From: Erysipelotrichaceae bacterium 66202529
GTDB lineage: Bacteria > Bacillota_I > Bacilli_A > Erysipelotrichales > Erysipelotrichaceae
Direction: 5' to 3'
Assembly (NCBI GenBank): GCA_017161075.1
Contig: CP046174.1
Location: 3,844,001-3,908,000, forward strand
Length of the DNA: 64,000 bases
This document shows positions 25,554 through 33,359 of the stretch, piece by piece; the stretch's first letter is position 1; every line of letters starts with the position of its first letter. A model generated the notes under the pieces. That model saw only the letters and a program-made list of their open reading frames with translations. It was not told the DNA's origin and searched no databases. The position numbers and the translations under genes are program-made.

Positions 25554-26501
25554 CTACACAATCCGGTTCTGTTCCTCTCCCTGCAGAAAGCATCTCAGAT
25601 TTTCCACAGCCGTTTCCATGATTCTGCTTCTCGCCTCTTTACTCGCCCATGATATGTGCGGCGTAATCAGACAGTTATCACATTCTAAAAGCGGATTATC
25701 ACTGCGAATTGGTTCTTCTCTCACCACATCCAGAGCAGCCGCGTAAATCGTACCGTTTTTCAATGCCTGTGCAAGATCAGCTTCGTTGATCAGCTTTCCT
25801 CTTGCATTGTTAATCAGAATGGCATTCGGCTTCATCATTGCCAGCGTCTTCTTGTTTATCAGAGAATCGTTCTCCTTTGTCAGCGGACAATGCAGACTGA
25901 CCACATCACTCTGCCGCAGCAGCTCTTCCAGTGATACCCTTTTGCCACTTCCATCCTCCAAAGCATGGGCGTCATAATACAGAATCTGCATTCCCAAAGC
26001 CCGTGCAATTTCTCCTACCCGCTTGCCGATTCTTCCATAGCCGATAATCCCCATCGTCCTGCCGGACAGCTCCTGCAGCGGATATTCCCAAAAGCACCAG
26101 TCCGCATTGCGGGCCCATTCCCCTTCCTTTACCCGCTTTGCATGATGACCAATACGGGATGTGACCTCCAACAATAGCGCAATCGCATATTGTGCAACGG
26201 TATCCGTACCATAGCCCGGTACATTGCATACCGCAATGCCCAGCTGCTTCGCTGCTTCCGTATCTACAACATCATAGCCGGTCGCAAGCACACCGATATA
26301 ACGCAGCCGCGGGAGAGCCTCCATCAGCTTTTTTGTCATACGTGCCTTATTTACAATCACAGCATCCGCATTCTGCACACGCTCCTGAATCTGTGCTTCA
26401 TCACTTCGATCATACACCGTCAGTTCCCCAAGCCGCTCAAATGCCTTCCAGTCAAGATCGCCCGGATTTTCAGTATAACCATCTAAAACTACAATTTTCA
26501 T
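25554..26501 (-). CDS. D-isomer 2-hydroxyacid dehydrogenase, glycerate dehydrogenase-like
   Basis: 315 residues. It has GVLATGYDVVDTEAAK and NVPGYGTDTVAQYAIAL, the pattern of hydroxypyruvate reductase/glycerate dehydrogenase; GIIGYGRIGKRV for NAD(P); Arg in INNARGKLINE; Glu in REEPI; His in LITPHISWAS. The AGGAGAGGG ribosome site is unusually far (about 26 bases) from the ATG at 26501; a small GNRA-tetraloop hairpin (26514-26527) in between could bring them together. Last gene of locus B, 59 bases after the iron alcohol dehydrogenase. Likely reduces hydroxypyruvate or glyoxylate. Confidence 0.85.
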   Translation of the reverse strand: MKIVVLDGYTENPGDLDWKAFERLGELTVYDRSDEAQIQERVQNADAVIVNKARMTKKLMEALPRLRYIGVLATGYDVVDTEAAKQLGIAVCNVPGYGTDTVAQYAIALLLEVTSRIGHHAKRVKEGEWARNADWCFWEYPLQELSGRTMGIIGYGRIGKRVGEIARALGMQILYYDAHALEDGSGKRVSLEELLRQSDVVSLHCPLTKENDSLINKKTLAMMKPNAILINNARGKLINEADLAQALKNGTIYAAALDVVREEPIRSDNPLLECDNCLITPHISWASKEARSRIMETAVENLRCFLQGEEQNRIV

Positions 26502-26513
26502 ATAACAAGTAAA

Positions 26514-26527
26514 GATGCTTTCGCATC
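26514..26527 (-). promoter_or_regulatory. GAAA-tetraloop hairpin between ribosome site and start codon
   Basis: On the minus strand GATGC-GAAA-GCATC lies directly after AGGAGAGGG and 12 bases before the ATG at 26501. The ATG inside the 5' arm could alternatively start an 18-codon reading frame that overlaps the dehydrogenase start. Confidence 0.45.
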
Positions 26528-26560
26528 CCTCTCCTTTCCCTGACTTTATTATAAACCACT

Positions 26561-27727
26561 TTACAAGCTGTTTCGATAAATATTCTTCACATCCTCTGCC
26601 GACAGCGCTACATAACCGTTTACTGTCTGCTTTGCGGCATCCGCAGCCATGGCATCAAAATTTGTTTCATCAATACCGAGTTCCCCTAAGGATGAGCGCA
26701 GCTGCAGCTGCTTGTAAAAGCCGCGCAGTCGTTCAATTCCCTCACGTGCCATATCCCATGGATCCATTTCCCGTACCTGCCAGACCTCCCTTGCGAAGCA
26801 TGCGAACTTTCCTACAGTAGCTTCGCTCAATACATAGTCCATCCAGTGCGGTGTCAGTATGGCAAGCCCCTCGCCATGGGTTACAGAATAAAACGCGCTT
26901 AGTGGATGCTCCATCGGATGAACGCTCCACTGTGTCATATGCCCAAGCTTCAGCATATCGTTGATTGCCCAGCTTGCCGCCCACATGAGATTGGAGCGTG
27001 CTTCATAATTATCCGGCTGCTGTAATACGATCGGCCCATAGGTAAGACAGATTTTTAAAATCCCCTCTGCAAAGCGATCCTGCAAAGCTGCCTCCTTTCT
27101 TGCGAAATAGGATTCCATAGTATGACTCATAATATCCGCAACACCGCAGGCGCTCTGATAAGCATTCACGCTGAAGGTAAAGCTCGGATCCAGAATTGCC
27201 GCCTTCGGCCGCAGTAGAGGATGACGCGTACCGATTTTCTCCTTCGTCTGTGGATTTGTTATCACTGCGATATGATCCATCTCACTTCCGGTAGCCGCAA
27301 TCGTCAAAATAGCAATCACGGGCAGTGCCCGTTGTATTTCTTCCGGATGTGTCACAAGCTCCCAGGGACGCCGTGTACTGCACGCTGCTGCCGATATCAC
27401 CTTGGCACAATCAATCGCGCTGCCTCCACCGATCGCTACAAGCATATCAATCTGTTCCCGTTGGCAAAGCATTACGCCCTTTTCCACCGTATGAATGGAT
27501 GGATTGGGCTCCACACCGGAAAGCTCAGTATATTTTTTACCTGCTTTCTTTAGCTGTGCGACTGCGGCGTCATAAATACCGTTGCGCTGAATGCTTCCTC
27601 CGCCATAGACAAGCAATACCCGCTGTCCGTAGACCTGTACGATATCTGCGAGCTGATTCAGCTGTCCCTTTCCAAAATATACCTTGGTCGGGATATCATA
27701 TATAAAATTTTCCATAGCCTCAGTCAT
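26561..27727 (-). CDS. Iron-containing alcohol dehydrogenase
   Basis: 388 residues of the group III Fe-ADH family. NAD(P) motif GGGSAIDCAKV; metal-binding region GVADIMSHTMESY and HPMEHPLSAFYSVTHGEG, with the usual His residues. The N-terminus (ENFIYDIPTKVYFGKGQL) resembles butanol/YqhD-type enzymes. It overlaps the RraA gene by eight bases. Start at 27727 (MTEAMENF) or four codons later; no clear ribosome site distinguishes them, so coupling to the upstream gene is likely. Probable role: reduction of an aldehyde released by an aldolase of the cluster. Confidence 0.87.
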   Translation of the reverse strand: MTEAMENFIYDIPTKVYFGKGQLNQLADIVQVYGQRVLLVYGGGSIQRNGIYDAAVAQLKKAGKKYTELSGVEPNPSIHTVEKGVMLCQREQIDMLVAIGGGSAIDCAKVISAAACSTRRPWELVTHPEEIQRALPVIAILTIAATGSEMDHIAVITNPQTKEKIGTRHPLLRPKAAILDPSFTFSVNAYQSACGVADIMSHTMESYFARKEAALQDRFAEGILKICLTYGPIVLQQPDNYEARSNLMWAASWAINDMLKLGHMTQWSVHPMEHPLSAFYSVTHGEGLAILTPHWMDYVLSEATVGKFACFAREVWQVREMDPWDMAREGIERLRGFYKQLQLRSSLGELGIDETNFDAMAADAAKQTVNGYVALSAEDVKNIYRNSL

Positions 27728-28427
27728 AGAAGCCGGACATGATCTTTATCAATTCCTCAACATCTCCGGTTTCTCTCATCCTCCGTTGTCTGTTTTCTTC
27801 AAATTTCTGCAAATATTCTGCCTTCTCAATCACCTGATCAATCGCGGAAGCAGGAAATTTCACTGCTCCGTTTTCATCCATATGAATGATTTCACCCGGA
27901 CTAACCTGCATGCCAAATACCTCCACTCCGGTATTTACCGCCTGAACTGCCCATTTGCCATGACCGGCAGTAACTCCGCTTATGACATACTGCATCTCTA
28001 ACGGACGGATTTCATCCACATCCCTGCTTGGCCCATCACTGATTACACCAACACAGCCAGCAGAACGCAGCGCAGTCATCATATTGCCGCCAAGCAATCC
28101 GTTCCGGCACTTGATTTCCTCCGGCAAATCCTGCTTTACAATCAGCACGACCGGCTTTTTGACTGCCGCAACCGCCTGCAATACATCTGCAAATTTCAAA
28201 CGGTCATAATTCTGATCTGGAAGTCCGTATGTACAGGTAACCGCATAACCAACCGTTCTTCCCAATTCTGGATACATCACCCTTGCCCTTTCATCCGTGT
28301 ACCACTCCCCGCGCCAGGGATGATACAGCCCCAGACAATAGTCCTTGTCAGGATATGTCGCTACCACATTGGTGATGGACGGTGTATCAAACTGCTTCAG
28401 CTTTTCCAGCCTTTCATCTACGATCAT
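27720..28427 (-). CDS. RraA-like family protein
   Basis: 235 residues from the ATG at 28427 after GGAGAGACCAT. The RraA/HMG-aldolase core is present: GGNMMTALRSAGCVGV, then ISDGPSRDVDEI with the Asp-Gly-x-x-Arg-Asp metal/substrate motif, and HMDENGAVKFP. Members outside E. coli RraA include 4-hydroxy-4-methyl-2-oxoglutarate aldolases and oxaloacetate decarboxylases, so a pyruvate-forming lyase or decarboxylase is more likely here than RNase E inhibition. Confidence 0.8.
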   Translation of the reverse strand: MIVDERLEKLKQFDTPSITNVVATYPDKDYCLGLYHPWRGEWYTDERARVMYPELGRTVGYAVTCTYGLPDQNYDRLKFADVLQAVAAVKKPVVLIVKQDLPEEIKCRNGLLGGNMMTALRSAGCVGVISDGPSRDVDEIRPLEMQYVISGVTAGHGKWAVQAVNTGVEVFGMQVSPGEIIHMDENGAVKFPASAIDQVIEKAEYLQKFEENRQRRMRETGDVEELIKIMSGFYD

Positions 28428-28446
28428 ATGGTCTCTCCTTTCCTTC

Positions 28447-29370
28447 TTATAAACCAAAGTATTCCAATATATTCTCAACAGCGATATCCGACATACGCTG
28501 AATCGCACCCGCACTGCTTGCGGCAATATGCGGTGTCAGCACGGTATGCTCACAGGCAATCAGCTCTTCATCAAAGCCGGGCTCCATAAAATGCACATCA
28601 CTTCCATAGCCGTACAGCTGTCCTTTATGCAAAGCATCGTATAAAGCATTCCGGTCAATCAGCTTAGCCCGCGCTGTATTTACGATAACCGCATCCTTTT
28701 TCAGCCTGGAAAATGCAGCGGCATCCAAAAGCGGTGAAAATTCCGGTAGTGCAGGCAGGTGCAGAGTCAGAAAATCGGATTTCTCCAAAATCTCTGCGAT
28801 ATTAGCCTTTTGTACTCCTGTTTCCTTTAGAAATTCCTCATCGTACATACTGTCGAAGGCCAAAATCCTACAATCAAACCCCTTCAGCCTTCTTGCGACT
28901 GCTTTACCGATTGCCCCCAATCCCAGAATACCGACAGTACTCTGATATAAATCCTTTGCGATCGGCTTTTTCCACACATGCGCACGTATATTGGCATCAC
29001 TGCGGGTGATGTTGTGACAAACAGACAGCATCAGTCCTACCGCATGATCCGCAACGGAATTCGTATTTGCATATCTGGCGATCCGCAGCGCTATTCCCTT
29101 TTCTTCCAGATAATCCACATCAATCTTATCCAGCCCCACGCCATACCGTGATACGATTTTCAGCCGGTCCGCATGATCAATGACATTGCGGTTAAAAACC
29201 TCTGTCCCAAGAATAACAGCATCCATCCCCTGAATGGCTTCTACCATTTCTTCTTCCGTAAGCAGCCTTCCAGTATCGTTCAGGATAACGGTAAAGCCGG
29301 CTTCCTCCAGTCTGCGAACCGGCTCCTTACTCAGCTTCCCAAAGGATTTGGATGTCACCAGCACCTTCAT
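28447..29370 (-). CDS. D-isomer 2-hydroxyacid dehydrogenase (phosphoglycerate dehydrogenase-like)
   Basis: 307 residues. SRYGVGLDKIDV, NAD motif GILGLGAIGKAV, Arg in VNTARAKLIDR, a catalytic Glu equivalent in VHFMEPG, and His in LTPHIAASSAG. It is clearly paralogous to the locus C enzyme at 41170: both start MKVL(V/I)TS-SFGK, share SRYGVG and RRLKGF/KRLKGF. No ACT domain. It overlaps the upstream HpcH/HpaI aldolase by four bases. Confidence 0.85.
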   Translation of the reverse strand: MKVLVTSKSFGKLSKEPVRRLEEAGFTVILNDTGRLLTEEEMVEAIQGMDAVILGTEVFNRNVIDHADRLKIVSRYGVGLDKIDVDYLEEKGIALRIARYANTNSVADHAVGLMLSVCHNITRSDANIRAHVWKKPIAKDLYQSTVGILGLGAIGKAVARRLKGFDCRILAFDSMYDEEFLKETGVQKANIAEILEKSDFLTLHLPALPEFSPLLDAAAFSRLKKDAVIVNTARAKLIDRNALYDALHKGQLYGYGSDVHFMEPGFDEELIACEHTVLTPHIAASSAGAIQRMSDIAVENILEYFGL

Positions 29371-30158
29371 GCGCTTTCCTCCTGAATCAGTGTCTTCAGC
29401 TGTTCACGCTCCTGCTTGTAGTAATCCTTGAGTATGCGCAAATCCGTACCCAGAGCATAATCCCGCACTCCAAGTCTGTAATAATACTGTGCCTGTGCAG
29501 CATTTCGTATTTCCACACGGACACGCTTTCCGTAACGCAGTGCCGTTTCAATCACATAGCGCTCTACCTCTGCGACCTCCTCTACATGCTCCTGTTTATC
29601 AAAGCCGGAATTCATAGAGAAATCCGCAGGGCCAAATTGCAGAAAATCAACCTCCGGTATCTGACAGATTTCCTCCAGATTTTTTACAGCCTCCACCTTT
29701 TCAATCATAAATCCCTTGACAATATCCTGTACATCACGGGCATAGTCCATCTGACTGGACAAATTTGCACTGCGAATCCATCTGCGGTTTACAAATCCCA
29801 GCGTTCCTCCTCCCGGTATTGCCGGTGTGATTGCCGCAATCGTTTCCCGTATTTCATCCGCACAGGTATGATCGGTAAACAAAACCCCTTCAAAGCCGGA
29901 TGCAATGGCCTTTTGTGCCACATAAATACGGTTGTGATAGTCCGGTTTAATGATCATGGACAGCTGATGCAGCTCTGCTGCGCGTGCCATGCTTTCCAGA
30001 TCGTATTGATCAAAGGGCGCATATTCCGCCAGAAATTCCACATAGTCATAGCCCCCGCTGCAGCCGATGATTTCCACAAGCTGTGCCCATGTAAAGTCAA
30101 TACGTGTTGCTGTAATAATGTCCTGCTCCTGCAGCTTTTTTCTTAATTGATTGATCAT
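29367..30158 (-). CDS. HpcH/HpaI aldolase/citrate lyase family protein
   Basis: 263 residues. The class II pyruvate aldolase pattern is visible: the metal ligand Glu in FMIEKVEAVKNLEEI, and DFLQFGPADFSMNSG with the metal Asp. The N-terminal YDYVEFLAEYAPFD replaces the more usual DFVxIDxEH, so the catalytic His-Asp region is atypical. Such enzymes cleave 2-keto-3-deoxy or 4-hydroxy-2-oxo acids to pyruvate plus an aldehyde. Lies between a HAD phosphatase and a hydroxyacid dehydrogenase in locus B. Confidence 0.8.
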   Translation of the reverse strand: MINQLRKKLQEQDIITATRIDFTWAQLVEIIGCSGGYDYVEFLAEYAPFDQYDLESMARAAELHQLSMIIKPDYHNRIYVAQKAIASGFEGVLFTDHTCADEIRETIAAITPAIPGGGTLGFVNRRWIRSANLSSQMDYARDVQDIVKGFMIEKVEAVKNLEEICQIPEVDFLQFGPADFSMNSGFDKQEHVEEVAEVERYVIETALRYGKRVRVEIRNAAQAQYYYRLGVRDYALGTDLRILKDYYKQEREQLKTLIQEESA

Positions 30159-31052
30159 TCAGTTCTCCTTTTCTCTCAGCAGATATTCATGTCTGCATAG
30201 AAATTCATAGATACCATCCTCGTCATTTGTATATTCGCTCACCCAGTCTGCACAGTCCTGAATGGTTTGCTCTGCATTCCTCATAGCAACACCGATTCCA
30301 CAGCCTTTTAGCATGCCGATATCATTTTCGGAGTCCCCAAATACCATAACATCCCGCAGTGTATGCTCAAACTGCTGCACATAGGCTTCCATCGCCTTAT
30401 GCTTGGATATGTGACAGCTGCTGAATTCATATATATCCGGTTCCGCAAAATACCCCTTCACCCCCTGTATCTGATGCTGCTTTACGGCTTCCTCTACCAT
30501 CGCACGATATGCCGGATCAAACAGCAGCATAACTCTGGGTGCACCCTGATACGAGGTATCCTTTACAGGATCAAATATGAGATGCAGATCATTCATTTTC
30601 ATAATGGAATCCACGCGTCCTGAGCTTCCTGTCGCATATAGGATATCCGGATTATGGAAAGCGGTGATTATTTGTGGACAGGGATGAAAGCAGTTCACGA
30701 TTTCAGCGATTGTTTCCGGCTGGATCAGCCCCTCCCTGTGATGACTGCCAGTATGTATGTTTATGGTATCGACACCGTTGTTCGCGATGACAATATCAAT
30801 TACATCCTCCATTTCAAAGCGTTTCATCAGGGGCAGAATCGAAGAAGGTGCCCGTCCGCTGGCAATGCCGATTGTAATTGCAAAGTGTTCTTTCAAATGA
30901 CGCAGATAGTTGATTGTTTTCCTGGATGGCTCCTTATTGCTGTATAGCAGTGTGCCATCCAGATCACAGAAAATATAATAAGCCTTGTTGTGCACAGCCC
31001 TTGGAAGATTCTTTGTCCCACAGGTGTCAGTATGCTGCTTTGCCTTTTGCAT
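30159..31052 (-). CDS. HAD-IIB (Cof-type) phosphatase
   Basis: The HAD motifs are complete: motif I IFCDLDGTLL, motif II with the Ser in IGIASGRAPS, a Lys in ISKHKAMEAYV, and motif IV FGDSENDIGML. The cap has the Cof-type alpha/beta fold. The start is uncertain: the ATG at 31052 lacks a strong ribosome site and leaves about 28 residues before motif I, longer than usual; a GTG nearer motif I is possible. It probably dephosphorylates a sugar phosphate made in this cluster. Confidence 0.8.
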   Translation of the reverse strand: MQKAKQHTDTCGTKNLPRAVHNKAYYIFCDLDGTLLYSNKEPSRKTINYLRHLKEHFAITIGIASGRAPSSILPLMKRFEMEDVIDIVIANNGVDTINIHTGSHHREGLIQPETIAEIVNCFHPCPQIITAFHNPDILYATGSSGRVDSIMKMNDLHLIFDPVKDTSYQGAPRVMLLFDPAYRAMVEEAVKQHQIQGVKGYFAEPDIYEFSSCHISKHKAMEAYVQQFEHTLRDVMVFGDSENDIGMLKGCGIGVAMRNAEQTIQDCADWVSEYTNDEDGIYEFLCRHEYLLREKEN

Positions 31053-31125
31053 AGCACTTACGTTCAGGATAGTTCGAGCCGCTGTAGCGGTATATACTGT
31101 TGAGGCAGCGGCTATATCCTTTCCC

Positions 31126-31953
31126 CTATTTCCCTTCACAGCCCAACAGCCGTATATAATGCTTAATCTTATTCTTAAAGCCTTCGGCCAGCAGTGGATA
31201 GAGCTGATAAACAGCATTACCGCTCAAATCCTCTTTGATCAGATTTTCAATAGCACTCCGCTTCAAATCATTGGACAGATTAACTTTATTGATTCCCTCT
31301 CTTGCACAACGTGCCAGATTTTCATCACCGGTACCACTGCCTCCATGCAAAACCAGAGGGATATCCAATGCTTCCTTCAGCTCATGCAGCAGATCAAAAT
31401 GAATTTTTGGAGTACCCTTATACACGCCGTGTGCAGTGCCGATAGCAACCGCCAGCGCATCCACCCCTGTCTGCTTCACGTATTCCACCGCTTCCTCCAC
31501 TCTGGTGAAGGCCTGGTGTCCATCGGTATGATATTGTTCACCGACGCCAACATGACCAAGCTCCGCTTCTACGCTGATTCCCAGGGCATGACAGATGCGT
31601 ACCATCTCCTTCCCCTGTTTTACATTTTCCTCAAATGGTAAAAGAGAGCGATCGATCATGATCGAGGTATACCCGGCACGAATACCAAGCAGACAATCTG
31701 CGAAGCTCTTTCCATGATCCAGATTTAATGCGATGTTCACACAGGAACGCCTGGCAAGCTCCACAGCCAGATGTCCAAATGTCACCAGATCCGGATTCGC
31801 AACCGGCGTGGTATTCAGGATGATCCCGGTGTCTGTCTCCTCCGCTGCCTCTATTGCCGCACGCAGATTATGCTCATTATCTATATTGCACGCTGGTACC
31901 GCATAGCCCTCCTGCTTCGCTCTAATCAACAGCTCATTCATTGTTACAAGCAT
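31126..31953 (-). CDS. Class II fructose-bisphosphate aldolase family protein
   Basis: 275 residues. The zinc-site His residues lie in ALNLDHGKSF, AIGTAHGVYKG and LVLHGGSGTGD; EAELGHVGVGE carries the second-metal Glu. This size and pattern fit fructose-, tagatose- or ketohexose-bisphosphate aldolases (FbaA/GatY/KbaY group), which give dihydroxyacetone phosphate plus an aldehyde. Start at 31953 follows GGAAGG and overlaps the upstream dehydrogenase by 20 bases. Its cluster suggests a substrate other than glycolytic fructose bisphosphate. Confidence 0.88.
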   Translation of the reverse strand: MLVTMNELLIRAKQEGYAVPACNIDNEHNLRAAIEAAEETDTGIILNTTPVANPDLVTFGHLAVELARRSCVNIALNLDHGKSFADCLLGIRAGYTSIMIDRSLLPFEENVKQGKEMVRICHALGISVEAELGHVGVGEQYHTDGHQAFTRVEEAVEYVKQTGVDALAVAIGTAHGVYKGTPKIHFDLLHELKEALDIPLVLHGGSGTGDENLARCAREGINKVNLSNDLKRSAIENLIKEDLSGNAVYQLYPLLAEGFKNKIKHYIRLLGCEGK

Positions 31954-33010
31954 AGGTATTACCTTCCTTTCCGTAATTGATCATGACGCGATACACGCCC
32001 GGTTTACATGCATATTCGAATGCTTCCTTACCCTGTGCAAAGCTGAATTCCCGGTCAATGACCTTCTCCATATCGATCATACGATAGCTAATCAGCTTAA
32101 CGGCCATCTGGTTATCCTCAATGGTTGGATTCAGGGTTCCGATAAATTCTATCTCCCTGCTGTGAACCTTACCAAAATCCACACCGATTGGCTCCTTGCT
32201 GTTTTGAGAGCTGTAGGCAATCAGTCTGCCATACGGCGCCAGCATATCAATCGCCTGCTGCCAGACCTCCTGAAACGGTATCGTATTGATAACGGCATCT
32301 GCACCAAGTCCATCTGTTAGCTTTCTCAGCTCCTCATTGACATCGCACTGCATAGGATCAAATGCATATGCTGCTCCCTCCTGAAGCGCCATCCTTCGTT
32401 TCTTTTCATCTGTTTCGCTGACAATGATCCGTGCTCCGCTCATCTGAGCAAGCTTCAGATGAAAATATCCCATGATCCCCATGCCGATAATCACGATCGT
32501 ATCAGCGAATTTAATTCTTGCCTTACGGATACTGTGAATACAGCAGGCCAGCGGTTCCGTTAGTGCCGCATGCCGCAAATCTGCATCATCCGGTATGCGG
32601 ATAACCTGCCATGCCGGTATGACCAGACATTCACACAGACCTCCCCCAAGGATATTGCCAGCCAGTGAAGCTCTTTGCGGCATTTCTTTTTTATGATTAC
32701 ACTGGGTACCTCTGCCGGAGCGGTCCAGCTCACATTGATTGCAATAGCCGGACGTAAAAATCGCCTTATCCCCCGGCTTTACCCCAACAACCCCTCTGCC
32801 GGTTTTTATAATCGTACCGCTGCACTCATGGCCGCCAAGAAATGGATATCCGTAGTTTCTCGTCCCCTTGTATGTTCTGCGATCCACTGTACATAAAGAG
32901 CATACCTCCGTTTTAAACAGCACCTCATAATCTCCTGCTTCAGGAATATCCAGCTCCTGTATTGCCAGCTTATCCTTTCCTTCAATCACCCATGCCTTTG
33001 CTTTTTCCAT
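31934..33010 (-). CDS. Zinc-dependent medium-chain alcohol/polyol dehydrogenase
   Basis: 358 residues of the MDR superfamily. The catalytic zinc ligands are visible as Cys in VCSLCTVD, His-Glu in GGHECSG, and Glu in LTEPLACC. A Cys-rich lobe (GYCNQCELD, GTQCNH) is retained with substitutions, so the structural zinc may be altered. The NAD motif is IIGMGIMGYFHL with SETDEKKR after the second strand. Sorbitol, threonine and galactitol-phosphate dehydrogenases are relatives. It is the first gene of locus B, about 120 bases downstream of the cre-containing promoter. Confidence 0.87.
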   Translation of the reverse strand: MEKAKAWVIEGKDKLAIQELDIPEAGDYEVLFKTEVCSLCTVDRRTYKGTRNYGYPFLGGHECSGTIIKTGRGVVGVKPGDKAIFTSGYCNQCELDRSGRGTQCNHKKEMPQRASLAGNILGGGLCECLVIPAWQVIRIPDDADLRHAALTEPLACCIHSIRKARIKFADTIVIIGMGIMGYFHLKLAQMSGARIIVSETDEKKRRMALQEGAAYAFDPMQCDVNEELRKLTDGLGADAVINTIPFQEVWQQAIDMLAPYGRLIAYSSQNSKEPIGVDFGKVHSREIEFIGTLNPTIEDNQMAVKLISYRMIDMEKVIDREFSFAQGKEAFEYACKPGVYRVMINYGKEGNTYACNNE

Positions 33011-33130
33011 ATGATTCTCCTCTCTTTCCTATGCAATAAGCAACACGCTTTATCATAGAAGCTATGTCAGTCTCACCTCCTGTTGTGACAGCTTCCTTTC
33101 TATTTCCTTATAAATACACCATCACCTATC

Positions 33131-33200
33131 ATCATATTGAAAACGATTACAGTGTCAAATTGACACGAAAACACATAGTGTGTCACCATGAAATTGACAC
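33131..33200 (-). promoter_or_regulatory. Locus B promoter with perfect cre site and palindromic operators
   Basis: On the minus strand TTGACA (33153-33158) and TATGAT (33131-33136) are 16 bases apart. The spacer contains TGTAATCGTTTTCA (33138-33151), a full match to the CcpA cre consensus TGWAANCGNTNWCA. A perfect 15-base palindrome GTGTCAAATTGACAC (33152-33166) covers the -35. Farther upstream are GTGTGTCAC and a second TGACAC half site (to 33200). The layout matches the locus A promoter. Confidence 0.85.
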
Positions 33201-33359
33201 CTGCTCATATTCTTCTGCCTGTATAGTTGAAAACATTTACATTTTTTACGAAATCTTATCTAGTATGTACTTTCCTTATTATTTATGTTAATATTTTTTT
33301 ATCTTGTGTGTTATTTTATAATGAAATATAACACGAAAAAGGAGTGTGGAATGTAATAT

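Noticed and set aside
29352..30146. 264-codon plus-strand frame opposite the HpcH/HpaI aldolase
   Set aside because: Shadow of a gene with recognisable family motifs; no ribosome site and no motif of its own.
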